Positions 21,039 to 29,497 are shown, numbered from the stretch's first letter. The stretch: DNA of 64,000 nt from Lysobacteraceae bacterium P (GCA_005503055.1 SCOX01000011.1:84207-148206); one strand, 5' to 3'. Notes: generated by a model not told the origin, from the letters alone. Program-made: numbers and translations.

Positions 21039-22072
21039 ACGCCGCCACGCAGACGCACGTGCCGCTGGCGCCCGCGTTGCCGCTGGATCTGCGCGGCCGG
21101 CCGTTGCGCGACCTGCGGTTGTCGGTGATCGAGGCCTGCAATTTCCGCTGTCCCTACTGCATGCCGGCCGACCGCGTGCCGGACGATTACGGTTTCGACG
21201 CCGCGACGCGCTTGTCGTTCGACGAGATCGAAACGCTCGTGCGCGGATTCGCGCAGCTTGGCGTGAACAAGCTGCGCATCACCGGCGGCGAGCCGTTGCT
21301 GCGCAAGGGCCTGGCGACGCTGATCGAACGGCTGTCGCGCATTCCCGGCCTCGACGACATCGCACTGACCACCAACGGCTCGCTGCTGGCGACGCAGGCG
21401 CGTGCCTTGCGCGACGCCGGACTGAGCCGGATCACGGTGAGCGTGGACGCGATGGATCCGACGCGGTTTCGCCAGATGTCGGGCGGCCGCGGCGAGATCG
21501 CTCAGGTTCTGGCCGGCATCGAAGCGGCGAGGGCAGCGGGCTTCGAGTCGATCAAGATCAACTGCGTCGTCGAACGTGGCATCAACGACGACCAAGTGCT
21601 GCCGCTGCTCGCGCATTTCCGCGGCACGGGCCACGTCGTGCGTTTCATCGAGTTCATGGACGTGGGCACCTGCAACGACTGGTCGCGCGAGCGCGTCGTG
21701 CCCTCGGCCGAACTGCGCGACCGCATCGCCGCACGCTGGCCGTTGCGCGCGCTGGAAGCCAACTACCGCGGCGAAGTCGCTTCGCGCTATGCGTTCGAGG
21801 ACGGGCAGGGCGAAGTCGGCTTCGTCAGTTCGGTGAGCGAACCGTTCTGCGGCGATTGCCACCGCGCCCGAGTCTCCGCCGACGGCCGCCTGTACACCTG
21901 CCTGTTCGCCGGCGACGGACACGACCTTCGCCCGGCGTTGTCGCAGGGCGTGGATGCACTGCGCGAACGCGTGGGCACGGTGTGGGCGCGACGCGGCGAC
22001 CGTTACAGCGAGATGCGCGGCGCGGCGAGTGCCTCGCGCAAACACGTAGAAATGTTCCTGATTGGTGGGTGA
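21035..22072 (+). CDS. moaA: GTP 3',8-cyclase MoaA
   Basis: A radical-SAM enzyme that starts molybdenum cofactor synthesis by converting GTP to 3',8-cyclo-7,8-dihydro-GTP. The product is 345 residues. The N-terminal cluster is CNFRCPYC (Cys35, Cys39, Cys42) and the C-terminal second cluster lies in [29 protein letters not shown] is the SAM-binding GGE motif. The protein ends in the conserved Gly-Gly that is required for activity in characterised MoaA. The ATG overlaps the preceding gene as ATGA. A 117-bp repeat begins at the last codons. Confidence 0.96.
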   Translation: MNAATQTHVPLAPALPLDLRGRPLRDLRLSVIEACNFRCPYCMPADRVPDDYGFDAATRLSFDEIETLVRGFAQLGVNKLRITGGEPLLRKGLATLIERLSRIPGLDDIALTTNGSLLATQARALRDAGLSRITVSVDAMDPTRFRQMSGGRGEIAQVLAGIEAARAAGFESIKINCVVERGINDDQVLPLLAHFRGTGHVVRFIEFMDVGTCNDWSRERVVPSAELRDRIAARWPLRALEANYRGEVASRYAFEDGQGEVGFVSSVSEPFCGDCHRARVSADGRLYTCLFAGDGHDLRPALSQGVDALRERVGTVWARRGDRYSEMRGAASASRKHVEMFLIGG

Positions 22073-22082
22073 GGCAGGCCGC

Positions 22083-22476
22083 TTGCGCGGCACTGCCGCG
22101 CGGCCTGCCGAACGCCCGGCCATGAATGGCCGGGCCGGGCTTTCCGGAGCCGGACGCGTACCGCCATGGACGGCAACGGTGACCATCCTAAGACGATCCT
22201 TGCGCGGCACTGCCGCGCGGCCCGCCGAACGCCCGGCCATGAATGGCCGGGCCGGGCTTTCCGGAGCCGGACGCGTACCGCCATGGACGGCAACGGTGAC
22301 CATCCCAAGACGATGTTTGCGCGGCACTGCCGCGCGGCCTGCCGAACGCCCGGCCATGAATGACCGGGCCGGGCTTTCCGGAGCCGGACGCGTACCGCCA
22401 TGGACGGCAACGGTGACATCCCAAGACGATGCTTGCGTGGCACTGCCGCGGCCAGCCGAACGCCCGGCCATGGATG
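22083..22476. repeat. 117-bp tandem repeat (three copies plus a partial) between moaA and moaC
   Basis: Units start at TTGCGCGGCACTGCC at 22083, 22200, 22317 and 22433, so the periods are 117, 117 and 116 bases. Each unit has two palindromes (GCGGCACTGCCGC and CCCGGCCATGAATGGCCGGG) and a conserved segment GCGTACCGCCATGGACGGCA. The copies differ by only a few bases, which indicates recent amplification. The gap has no gene; the moaC frame stays open through the repeats, which could mislead start prediction. Confidence 0.93.
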
Positions 22477-22508
22477 CAACACGCCGCCCCCACCGCCACA
22501 ATGCCCGC

Positions 22509-22997
22509 ATGAAGAAGCCCGCAAAGAAGCTCACCCACCTGGACCCGAAGGGCCGGCCTGCGATGGTCGACGTCTCCGCCAAGGAGACCACCGCGCGCGA
22601 GGCCCGCGCCGAATGCCGGGTGCGCTTCCCGGCGGATGTGGCCAGGCAGCTGCGGGCCTCCGGCCTGAAGAGCGCGAAGGGCGGCATCGTCGAGACCGCG
22701 ATCATCGCCGGCACGATGGCCGTCAAGCGCACGCACGAACTGATCCCGTTCTGCCACCCCCTGCCCATCGACGGCTGCCGTCTCGATATCGATTGGGACG
22801 GCGAAAACGCACTGCGGATCGAATGCGCGGTGAAGACCATGCACCGCACCGGCGTCGAGATGGAAGCGCTGACCGGCGCCACCGTCGCCGCGCTCACCGT
22901 TTACGACATGTGCAAGGCGCTGTCGCACCGCATCGTGCTCGGCCCGGCGAAATTGCTGGGCAAGCGGGGCGGTCGCCACGATTTCGGAGCGACCTGA
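22509..22997 (+). CDS. moaC: Cyclic pyranopterin monophosphate synthase MoaC
   Basis: Converts the MoaA product to cyclic pyranopterin monophosphate in molybdenum cofactor synthesis. The product is 162 residues, normal for the family. It starts [26 protein letters not shown]. The conserved active-site regions [15 protein letters not shown] and [27 protein letters not shown] are present, with the catalytic Asp and Lys region near the end (GKRGGRHDF). The ATG at 22509 was chosen because the frame upstream is only repeat DNA. Its stop overlaps the moaD start (TGATG). Confidence 0.95.
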   Translation: MKKPAKKLTHLDPKGRPAMVDVSAKETTAREARAECRVRFPADVARQLRASGLKSAKGGIVETAIIAGTMAVKRTHELIPFCHPLPIDGCRLDIDWDGENALRIECAVKTMHRTGVEMEALTGATVAALTVYDMCKALSHRIVLGPAKLLGKRGGRHDFGAT

Positions 22998-23236
22998 TGG
23001 CCCGCGTGAACGTGCTGTACTTCGCCAGCCTGCGCGATGCGGCGGGCGTGGCATCGGAAACCGTGGACGTCGACGGCAACCTGCGCGCCCTTTACACCGC
23101 GTTGCGCGAGCGCCACGGCTTCGTCCTTCCGGTCGAACGCCTGCGCGTCGCGGTGGACGGCACATTCGCGCGCTGGGACGACGCGGTGCGCGACGGCAGC
23201 GAGATCGCCTTCATCCCGCCGGTGAGTGGTGGGTGA
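22997..23236 (+). CDS. moaD: Molybdopterin synthase sulfur-carrier subunit MoaD
   Basis: A ubiquitin-like small subunit whose C-terminal Gly-Gly is thiocarboxylated and delivers sulfur to the pterin in the MoaE active site. The product is 79 residues ([18 protein letters not shown]...) and ends in IPPVSGG, as required. It overlaps moaC by one base. A copy of the 117-bp repeat starts at its final Gly-Gly-stop codons, exactly as at moaA. Confidence 0.93.
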   Translation: MARVNVLYFASLRDAAGVASETVDVDGNLRALYTALRERHGFVLPVERLRVAVDGTFARWDDAVRDGSEIAFIPPVSGG

Positions 23237-23396
23237 GGCAGGCCGCTTGCGCGGCACTGCCGCGCGGCCTGGCGAACGCCCGGCCATGGATGGCCGGGCC
23301 GGGCGATCCGGAGCCTGCAGCGCATCGCCAGGGACGGCATTGCGCCACCCGTAGCATCGCGACGGCGCGGCACTGCCGCGCGCCTGTCAAACGCCC
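23228..23396. repeat. Fifth copy and fragment of the 117-bp repeat after moaD
   Basis: From the last two codons of moaD (23228) the sequence matches the DNA after moaA for about 75 bases (through GGCCGGGCCGGGC) and then diverges gradually. A further fragment with GCGGCACTGCCGCGC lies at about 23365-23396. Confidence 0.85.
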
Positions 23397-23403
23397 ACCT
23401 CAT

Positions 23404-23531
23404 CGTCATTCCAGCGAAAGCTGGAATCCATGTTGCTTCCTCGAGGAGGGCGTCATGCCATGGAGCAAAAATGGATTCCAGCTTTCGCTGGAATGACGGT
23501 CCCAGAGTGCTGGCAGAACTGGAATGACGGT
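23404..23531. repeat. REP doublet (REPIN-like) between moaD and moaE
   Basis: Two perfect 28-base arms in inverted orientation (23404-23431 and 23471-23498) each contain the palindrome TTCCAGCGAAAGCTGGAA. A third partial copy (CTGGAATGACGG) ends at 23531. This is the layout of REP doublets mobilised by RAYT transposases in other gammaproteobacteria. No transposase gene is in the window. Together with the preceding repeat copy it fills the 370-base gap between moaD and moaE. Confidence 0.85.
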
Positions 23532-23606
23532 TCATGAGAGATGGCAGAAGCGGCGTAGACCTCTCGTTCATTCGCCCTCGTCGCCCCCCGATGCCACAAT
23601 CTCCCC

Positions 23607-24026
23607 ATGACCCGCTTTTCCCTCGCCCAAACCCCCATCGACACCGCTACGCTGCGCGCGCAGCTGCTCGACGATCGCGTCGGCGGCTATGCCAGCTTCG
23701 AAGGCTGGGTGCGCAACCACAACGACGGCCGCAACGTGCTCGGCCTGCGTTACGAGGCCTATGCCGCGCTGGCCGAAGCCGAAGGCGCGAAGGTGCTCGA
23801 CGAAGCGTTGCAGAAGTTCGCCATCCTCGATGTGCGCTGCGTGCATCGCATCGGCGATCTGGCGATCGGCGAACTGGCCGTGTGGGTCGGCGTCAGCGCC
23901 GCGCATCGCGATGCCGCGTTTGCTGCCTGCCGATACGTCATCGACGAAGTGAAGGCGCGCGTGCCCATCTGGAAACACGAGCGCTACGCCGAAGGCGACG
24001 CCGGCTGGCTGCATCCCGAGGCGTAG
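23607..24026 (+). CDS. moaE: Molybdopterin synthase catalytic subunit MoaE
   Basis: The large subunit that inserts two sulfur atoms into cyclic pyranopterin monophosphate to form molybdopterin. The product is 139 residues. It has GWVRNHNDGRNVLGLRYEAY near the start and VHRIGDLAIGELAVWVGVSAAHRDAAF in the middle. VPIWKHERYAEGDAGWL near the end includes the catalytic Lys region (WKHE). It is separated from moaD by repeat DNA, unlike the usual adjacent moaD-moaE arrangement. Confidence 0.95.
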   Translation: MTRFSLAQTPIDTATLRAQLLDDRVGGYASFEGWVRNHNDGRNVLGLRYEAYAALAEAEGAKVLDEALQKFAILDVRCVHRIGDLAIGELAVWVGVSAAHRDAAFAACRYVIDEVKARVPIWKHERYAEGDAGWLHPEA

Positions 24027-24055
24027 TTCTGACACACCCCTGAAGAGGTGCCGCG

Positions 24056-25066
24056 ATGATCCGTTTGATGCTGTTGTCCTTGTCCGTCGCCTCGATGCTG
24101 TCCTGGTCCGCGCAGGCGTTGGCCACCGACCTGCTGGTCGGCAACAAATCGGCCGACACGGTGTGGCGCCTGTCTACCGCCGACGGTCGCAAGGTGGGCG
24201 AGTTCGCGACCGGGCAGGGGCCGCACGAGATCGTCGTCAGCTGCGACAACCGCTTCGCTCTGGTCAGCAATTACGGTGCCGCAACCGCGGGCCATAGCAT
24301 CACGGTGCTCGAACTGGGAAAGAAGGGCGCCACACGCACGATCGACCTGGGCGAGAACGGCAAGCCGCACGGCGTGCGCCTGTTGCCGGGCGATTCGCGC
24401 GCGGTCGTCACCACTGAAGGTTCGCGCAAGCTGTTGCTGGTCGATGTCGGCGACGGCCGCGTCGAACATGCCATCGATCTGGGCCAGGGACGTGGGCACA
24501 TGGTCGCGCTCGCGCGCGACGGCAAGTTCGCCTATGTCACCAAGATCGACACGGGCACGGTGAGTCGCGTCGATCTGGCCGCACGCAACAAGACACACGA
24601 AGTCGCCGCCGGTGCCGGCGCCGAAGGCGTCGCGGTGCACCCGTCGAGCGGCGAGGTGTGGGTGAGCAACCGCGAAGCCGGTACCGTCACCGTGCACGAC
24701 CCGGCCACGCTGGCGATCCGCCACACCATCGCCAGCCCGGGCTTTCCGATCCGCGTGGTGTTCACCGCCGACGGCCGCACGGCGCTGGCGACGAATGCAC
24801 GCGCGGCGACGCTGTCGGTCATCGACACCGCGACGAAGCAGGTGACGCATACGGTGGCACTGTCGCGCGATGGCGCCGAATACCGCGAGACCATGCTGGG
24901 CCGCGCCGCACTGCCGATCGGCGTCATCGCCGACCCGAAGCGTCCGCGCGTGTACGCCGCAATCAGCGGCGGCGACGAGATCGCGGTGATCGACACGACG
25001 CAATGGAAGGTCGTCGACCACTGGAAGACCGGCCGCGAACCGGACGCGCTGGGGATCGTGGAGTAG
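24056..25066 (+). CDS. Secreted YncE-like beta-propeller protein
   Basis: A 336-residue protein with a clear signal peptide (cleavage after ALA, about residue 23). About seven repeats then follow in the style GTVSRVDLAARNKTHEVAAG or GTVTVHDPATLAIRHTI, typical of YncE/YVTN-type seven-bladed beta-propellers. Such proteins are periplasmic and of varied or unknown function; binding rather than catalysis is usual. A good ribosome binding site (GAAGAGGTG) stands before the ATG. The gene is 29 bases after moaE, so it may be read with it, but a role in molybdenum metabolism is not shown. Confidence 0.85.
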   Translation: MIRLMLLSLSVASMLSWSAQALATDLLVGNKSADTVWRLSTADGRKVGEFATGQGPHEIVVSCDNRFALVSNYGAATAGHSITVLELGKKGATRTIDLGENGKPHGVRLLPGDSRAVVTTEGSRKLLLVDVGDGRVEHAIDLGQGRGHMVALARDGKFAYVTKIDTGTVSRVDLAARNKTHEVAAGAGAEGVAVHPSSGEVWVSNREAGTVTVHDPATLAIRHTIASPGFPIRVVFTADGRTALATNARAATLSVIDTATKQVTHTVALSRDGAEYRETMLGRAALPIGVIADPKRPRVYAAISGGDEIAVIDTTQWKVVDHWKTGREPDALGIVE

Positions 25067-25132
25067 TCGATCCGGCCGACGCCTCCCCGGGTGCGCTTGG
25101 CTTACCCGGGCTACGCGAGCCCGCGCGCCAAT

Positions 25133-25515
25133 CTCCGAGCCCCGCACGCCGAGCTCAGAGCCCCATACGCCGAGCTCCGAGCTCCACGTGTCGAGCTCCG
25201 AGACTCATGCTCCGAACTCGCGAGCCTGACTCGCCGAGCTCCGAACCCCACACGCCGAGCTCGAAGCTCCGCGCGCCGAGCTCAGAGCCTCACGCGCCGA
25301 GCTCCGAACCTCACGCGCCGAGGTGGCAAGCCTCACGCGCCGAGCTCCGAGCCTCATGCACCGAGCTCCGAGCCTCATGCACCGAGCTCCAAGCCTCATG
25401 TACCGAGCTCCGAGCTTTATGCGTCGAGCTCGCAAGCCTCGCGCGCCGAGCTTCGCGTCCCACGCGCCGAGCTTTGAGCCTGATGTGCCGAACTTCGGAC
25501 CTCATGCGCGGATTC
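25133..25515. repeat. 21-bp minisatellite, about 18 units
   Basis: About 18 imperfect copies of a 21-base unit, approximately CCTCAYGCRCCGAGCTCCGAG. At least two units have 22 bases (around 25327 and 25428), which breaks any constant reading frame. Units are most alike at 25333-25400 and decay towards both ends. Open frames on both strands through the array read as seven-residue repeats and are most likely artefacts. The gap 25067-25673 otherwise holds only a short CCCCTTGGCAAGGGG hairpin near 25561. Confidence 0.9.
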
Positions 25516-25673
25516 ATCCCTCCAGCAACTCGCGACGAATTACGTCAGGCGCAGCCACCAGCCCCCTTGGCAAGGGGGCGCCGCGGCAGCGGCAGGGATC
25601 GGGAGTACATAGCGGGACCCGCGATCTGCGCAGCGGATCGTGGGCCGTGATGGGCGTAGCCCAGAACGGGCGA

Positions 25674-25779
25674 TGACCCCGCCGGCTGACCTCGGCACCC
25701 GCGTCAGTCAATACCGTTGCTGCCTTCCGGCCCTGGCGGGATTTTCGACCTAGCGTCGCGAGGGGCCGACGGGGCCACC
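25674..25779 (-). ncRNA. ffs: Signal recognition particle 4.5S RNA
   Basis: Read on the minus strand, the sequence contains the conserved apical domain GGGCCGGAAGGCAGCAACGG with a GGAA tetraloop, followed by the asymmetric-loop segment near GACGCGGGTGCCG. The ends GGCCCCG and CGGGGTC pair to close the hairpin. Length is about 106 bases. This RNA binds Ffh and targets membrane proteins to the Sec translocon. Ends are approximate. Confidence 0.93.
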
Positions 25780-25801
25780 ATAGAGACGTTCATCAAACAT
25801 C

Positions 25802-25827
25802 AAAAGCCCCGCCGTGAAGCGGGGCTT
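25802..25827 (-). terminator. Terminator after tRNA-Ser (GGA)
   Basis: A 9-bp stem (25804-25812 with 25819-25827) is followed by TTTTG on the minus strand. It separates the tRNA-Ser gene from ffs. Confidence 0.75.
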
Positions 25828-25835
25828 GGCAAATC

Positions 25836-25928
25836 TGGCGGAGAGAGGGGGATTCGAACCCCCGAAGCGCGGTTTAGACGCTTACACACTTTCCAGGCGT
25901 GCTCCTTCAACCACTCGGACACCTCTCC
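25836..25928 (-). tRNA. tRNA-Ser (GGA)
   Basis: A class II tRNA of 93 bases with a long variable arm. On the minus strand acceptor GGAGAGG pairs with TCTCTCC, the anticodon loop is CTGGAAA (anticodon GGA), and CCA is encoded. Confidence 0.97.
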
Positions 25929-26085
25929 GTTTTTCCCCGGGATACCTTGCGGCATCGGCCTGAACGCGGCGTCGAGCCGTGTCGAGGTGCACTCCAGGGC
26001 CGTGAATTCTAGCCGCCGGGCCCCTTTCGGACAAGCACGGCGCGAGGGTCGCAGCCGTTGCGATGCGGCGTGGCAGAATGAGGGC

Positions 26086-27930
26086 ATGTCCTATCTTGTC
26101 CTCGCCCGTAAGTGGCGTCCGAAGCGCTTCGCCGAGCTGGTCGGGCAGGAGCACGTGGTCCGCGCGCTGACCAATGCGCTCGACACGGGCCGCGTCCATC
26201 ACGCGTTCCTGTTCACCGGCACGCGCGGCGTCGGCAAGACCACCATCGCCCGCATCTTCGCCAAATCGCTCAACTGCGAGCGCGGCACCTCGGCCGAGCC
26301 CTGCGGTGAATGCGCGGCCTGCCGCGACATCGACGCCGGCCGGTTCATCGACCTGCTCGAGATCGACGCGGCCAGCAACACCGGCGTGGACGACGTGCGC
26401 GAGGTGATCGACAACGCGCAGTACATGCCCAGCCGTGGCCGGGTGAAGGTCTACCTGATCGACGAAGTGCACATGCTGTCCAAGTCGGCCTTCAACGCGC
26501 TGCTGAAGACGCTGGAGGAGCCGCCGGGGCACGTGAAGTTCCTGCTGGCGACCACCGACCCGCAGAAGCTGCCGGTGACGGTGCTGTCGCGGTGCCTGCA
26601 GTTCAACCTCAAGCGCCTGGACGAGCAGCAGATCAGCGGCCAGATGACGCGGATCCTGGAAGCCGAAGGCATTCCCGCCGAGGCCGGCGCGATCCGCCAG
26701 TTGTCCAAGGCCGCCGACGGCAGCCTGCGCGACGGGCTTTCGCTGCTGGACCAGGCCATCGCCTATACCGGCGCTAGCGCGGGCGGCGGCATGCTGGGCG
26801 ACGCAGGCGTGGCGGCGATGCTGGGCACGGTCGACCGCACCCGCGTGGGCGCGTTGTTGACCGCGCTGGGCGAAGGCGACGGCGAGCGTTTGTTGGCCGA
26901 AGTGGCGACGTTGGCCGAATTCTCACCGGACTGGGCCAGCGTGCTGGACGCCTTCAGCGAGGCGCTGCACCGCGTCCAGGTGCGGCAACTGGTCCCCGAG
27001 GCGCACGTGGAGTCCGATGGCGTCGATCTGGACGCGCTGGCCGGTCGCTTGCGTCCGGAAGTCGTGCAGCTCTGGTACCAGATGGCCCTCAACGGCCGCC
27101 GCGATCTGGCGTTTGCGCCCAGCCCGCGTGCCGGATTCGAAATGAGCGTGCTGCGCATGCTGGCGTTCCGTCCCGCCGAGGGCGAGGGCGCGCGTGCGCC
27201 GTCGTCGGGCGGCACTGCCCATCGTGAAACCGCGCGCACTGCGCCGACCGCGGCGGCACCGGCGCCTGTCGCCGCACCCGCGCCGCGCATGCCGCCGGCC
27301 AGTCCCTTCGCCGAGGCTGCGCCAGCGTCGCGAGTGCCGCCGCCGAACCCATTTGACGACGCCGCGCCGCCCTCGCGCCCGGCTCCGGTGCGCGAAAGCG
27401 TGCAACCTGCGCCGCTGGCCCCGGTAGCGCAGGCGGCACCTGTCGTCGCATCGCCGTCTCCCGCTCCGCCGCGTGAATCCGCGGCGCCGGCAGCGCCCGC
27501 GGAACCGACGCGCGCGGCCTTCATCCACGAGGCAGGCATCGCCGATGCCGATGCCTGGCACGCGATCGTCGCTGGCACCAGCCTGCGCGGACCGGCGCGG
27601 CTGCTGGCCGAGCACGCCGGCTTCGTCGGTTATTCCGACGGCGTGCTGAGCCTGTCGCTGGGGCCCGACGACGACCACCTGCGCGGCAATGCCGTGGTGG
27701 GCCTCGTCGCCGAGGCGCTGGCGACGGCGCTGGGTGCCGCGCCGCAGATCCGCTTCGTCGAGGGAACGCGTCCGGCCGAGTCGCTGCACCAGCGCAACGA
27801 ACGCGCACGCGACGAGCGCCAGAGCACCGCGGAAAGCAACTTCATGAACGATCCGGACGTGCAGCGGCTGATCTCGCAGCACGGCGGAAAGGTCGTACCG
27901 GATTCGATCCGGCCTTACGACGACAACTGA
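26086..27930 (+). CDS. dnaX: DNA polymerase III subunit tau (clamp loader)
   Basis: The ATPase of the clamp loader that places the beta sliding clamp on primed DNA and links polymerase cores. The product is 614 residues. Walker A is GTRGVGKT (45-52, Lys51), the zinc site includes CGECAACRD, Walker B is VYLIDEVHML, and the SRC motif is LSRCLQF. A Pro/Ala-rich linker (about 365-480) leads to the tau C-terminal domain. I see no A6G-type slippery run as in E. coli, so a separate gamma form by that mechanism is unlikely. The ATG at 26086 (MSYLVLARKWRPK) is the conserved start. It heads the dnaX-ybaB-recR set. Confidence 0.96.
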   Translation: MSYLVLARKWRPKRFAELVGQEHVVRALTNALDTGRVHHAFLFTGTRGVGKTTIARIFAKSLNCERGTSAEPCGECAACRDIDAGRFIDLLEIDAASNTGVDDVREVIDNAQYMPSRGRVKVYLIDEVHMLSKSAFNALLKTLEEPPGHVKFLLATTDPQKLPVTVLSRCLQFNLKRLDEQQISGQMTRILEAEGIPAEAGAIRQLSKAADGSLRDGLSLLDQAIAYTGASAGGGMLGDAGVAAMLGTVDRTRVGALLTALGEGDGERLLAEVATLAEFSPDWASVLDAFSEALHRVQVRQLVPEAHVESDGVDLDALAGRLRPEVVQLWYQMALNGRRDLAFAPSPRAGFEMSVLRMLAFRPAEGEGARAPSSGGTAHRETARTAPTAAAPAPVAAPAPRMPPASPFAEAAPASRVPPPNPFDDAAPPSRPAPVRESVQPAPLAPVAQAAPVVASPSPAPPRESAAPAAPAEPTRAAFIHEAGIADADAWHAIVAGTSLRGPARLLAEHAGFVGYSDGVLSLSLGPDDDHLRGNAVVGLVAEALATALGAAPQIRFVEGTRPAESLHQRNERARDERQSTAESNFMNDPDVQRLISQHGGKVVPDSIRPYDDN

Positions 27931-27988
27931 CCCCGTCGCGCCCGCCGGGCGCGGCTCCCCCGAAGTCACCGGAAACACGAGAACGAAC

Positions 27989-28309
27989 ATGCGTGGAAAC
28001 ATCGCCCAACTGATGCAGCAGGCGCAGCGGATGCAGGAAAACGTGCAGCGCGCGCAGGAAGAACTCGGCAAGCTGGAAGTCACCGGCAACGCCGGCGGCG
28101 GCATGGTCAGCGTGACCATCACCGGCCGCATGGAATGCCGCAAGATCCGCATCGATCCCAGCGTGCTGTCCGACCAGGAAATGGTCGAGGATCTGATCGC
28201 CGCCGCGTTCAACGACGCCGTCAACAAGGTCAATTCCGAGTCGCAGGCGAAGATGTCGGCCGCCACCGCCGGCATGCCGATCCCGCCCGGCATGAAGATG
28301 CCGTTCTGA
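27989..28309 (+). CDS. ybaB: Nucleoid-associated protein, YbaB/EbfC family
   Basis: A 106-residue DNA-binding protein that forms dimers resembling tweezers. It begins [27 protein letters not shown] (N-terminal helix), continues with the conserved [25 protein letters not shown] core, and ends in a methionine- and proline-rich tail ([12 protein letters not shown]) typical of the family. It lies between dnaX and recR, the usual neighbours, and is probably co-transcribed. Confidence 0.95.
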   Translation: MRGNIAQLMQQAQRMQENVQRAQEELGKLEVTGNAGGGMVSVTITGRMECRKIRIDPSVLSDQEMVEDLIAAAFNDAVNKVNSESQAKMSAATAGMPIPPGMKMPF

Positions 28310-28400
28310 TCCAACGCGGCGCCGCATCGCCGGTCGCCCGGGGCGTCGTGCGCGACGCCGCGAGCGATTCGCGCGCAGCGATGCCGAACCTTTCCGGCGC

Positions 28401-28997
28401 ATGACTTCCTCCCTGTTGGAACAACTGATCGACGCCTTCCGCGTCTTGCCGGGCGTCGGCCAGAAATCCGCGCAACGCATGGCCTACCACGTGCTCGAAC
28501 GCGAGCGCGCCGGCGGTCAGCGTCTGTCCGAAGCGCTGGCCGCGGCGGTGGAGAAGATCGGCCACTGCGCGCGCTGCCGCGATTTCAGCGAGACCGAAGT
28601 CTGCGCGACCTGCGCCAGCGGCGCGCGCGATGCGCACCTGCTGTGCACGGTGGAATCGCCCGCGGACCGGCTGGCGATCGAACAGGCCACTGGGTACCGC
28701 GGCCTCTATTTCGTGCTGCAGGGCAGGCTGTCGCCGCTGGACGGCATCGGCCCGCGCGAACTGGGTCTGGACACGCTGGCCGCGCGCCTGGCCGAAGGCG
28801 AGGTGCAAGAGCTGATCATCGCCACCAATCCCACGGTGGAAGGCGAGGCGACCGCGCACTACCTGGCGCAGCTGGCGCGCCAACACGGCGTACGCCCGAG
28901 TCGTCTCGCGCACGGCGTACCGCTGGGCGGCGAGCTGGAATACGTGGATCGCGGCACGCTGTCGCACGCCTTCGGCAGCCGCAGCGAGATGGGTTGA
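28401..28997 (+). CDS. recR: Recombination mediator protein RecR
   Basis: Works with RecO and RecF to load RecA on SSB-coated gaps. The product is 198 residues. The N-terminal helix-hairpin-helix is [15 protein letters not shown], the zinc finger is [16 protein letters not shown] (about 57-72), and the Toprim domain runs through [24 protein letters not shown] to the end. Its partner RecO is also in the window at 59.6 kb. GGGATT repeats begin one base after the stop codon region. Confidence 0.96.
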   Translation: MTSSLLEQLIDAFRVLPGVGQKSAQRMAYHVLERERAGGQRLSEALAAAVEKIGHCARCRDFSETEVCATCASGARDAHLLCTVESPADRLAIEQATGYRGLYFVLQGRLSPLDGIGPRELGLDTLAARLAEGEVQELIIATNPTVEGEATAHYLAQLARQHGVRPSRLAHGVPLGGELEYVDRGTLSHAFGSRSEMG

Positions 28998-29136
28998 AGC
29001 AGGGATTGGGGATTAGGGATTGGATGGTCCGGGAATGGGGATTCGGGATTCTGGATTCGTGAAAGCGCCGCGGCTGGGGCGTGGCGTATGCTTTTTGCGA
29101 ATTTCGAATTTCGAAGCCCCAATCCCCAATCCCGGC
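28998..29136. repeat. GGGATTC heptamer arrays, inverted pair, recR-HIT junction
   Basis: A forward array (about 29002-29060: GGGATT units including GGGATTCGGGATT) faces a short reversed array (about 29116-29136: CCCCAATCCCCAATCCCGG). The reversed arm ends a few bases before the start codon of the HIT gene. Confidence 0.8.
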
Positions 29137-29142
29137 GGTCCC

Positions 29143-29493
29143 ATGTCCGACACCATCTTCCACAAGATCATCCGCCGCGAGATTCCGGCCGACGTCGTCT
29201 TCGAAGACGACCACGTGATCGCGTTCCGCGACATCGCGCCGCAGGCTCCGGTGCACGTGCTGTTCGTGCCCAAGGTCGACATCGCCACGCTCAACGACCT
29301 GCAGGAAGACCAGGCGATCGTCGTCGGCCGCCTCGCGCACGCCGCGGCCCAGTACGCCAAGCGCGAAGGCTTCGCCGAGGATGGCTACCGCATCGTCATG
29401 AATTGCAATGCCCATGGCGGGCAGACGGTGTTCCAGATCCACCTGCACCTACTCGCGGGCGCGCACCTGGGGCGTTTTGGTACGGCGAAGTGA
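29143..29493 (+). CDS. HIT-domain (HinT-like) nucleotide-binding protein
   Basis: A 116-residue purine-nucleoside phosphoramidase-like protein, similar over its whole length to E. coli HinT (IFHKIIRREIPADVVFEDD and FRDIAPQAPVHVLFVPK). The C-terminal signature reads QTVFQIHLHLLAG: the first His of the triad His-x-His-x-His is replaced by Gln, while the middle His, the nucleophile in characterised Hint proteins, is kept. No ribosome binding site is visible because a reversed AATCCC array runs up to the ATG. HinT enzymes hydrolyse aminoacyl-AMP-type adducts; the true substrate here is unknown. Confidence 0.92.
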   Translation: MSDTIFHKIIRREIPADVVFEDDHVIAFRDIAPQAPVHVLFVPKVDIATLNDLQEDQAIVVGRLAHAAAQYAKREGFAEDGYRIVMNCNAHGGQTVFQIHLHLLAGAHLGRFGTAK

Positions 29494-29497
29494 AAGG

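Noticed and set aside
22083..22476. Possible CRISPR array
   Set aside because: The units are contiguous 117-bp tandem copies with no unique spacers and no cas genes nearby.
22062..22508. N-terminal extension of MoaC through the 117-bp repeats
   Set aside because: The extension is only repeat DNA translated in frame; [15 protein letters not shown] at 22509 is the family start.
20966..22897. Long minus-strand frame opposite moaA-moaC
   Set aside because: Low-complexity shadow that includes the translated 117-bp repeats.
25091..25477. Open frames on both strands through the 21-bp array, reading as seven-residue repeat proteins
   Set aside because: Period 21 keeps frames open without selection; units of 22 bases shift the frame, there is no ribosome binding site and several frames are open at once.
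26086..27930. Programmed frameshift site in dnaX
   Set aside because: No A6G-like slippery run or following stem was seen near the expected place.
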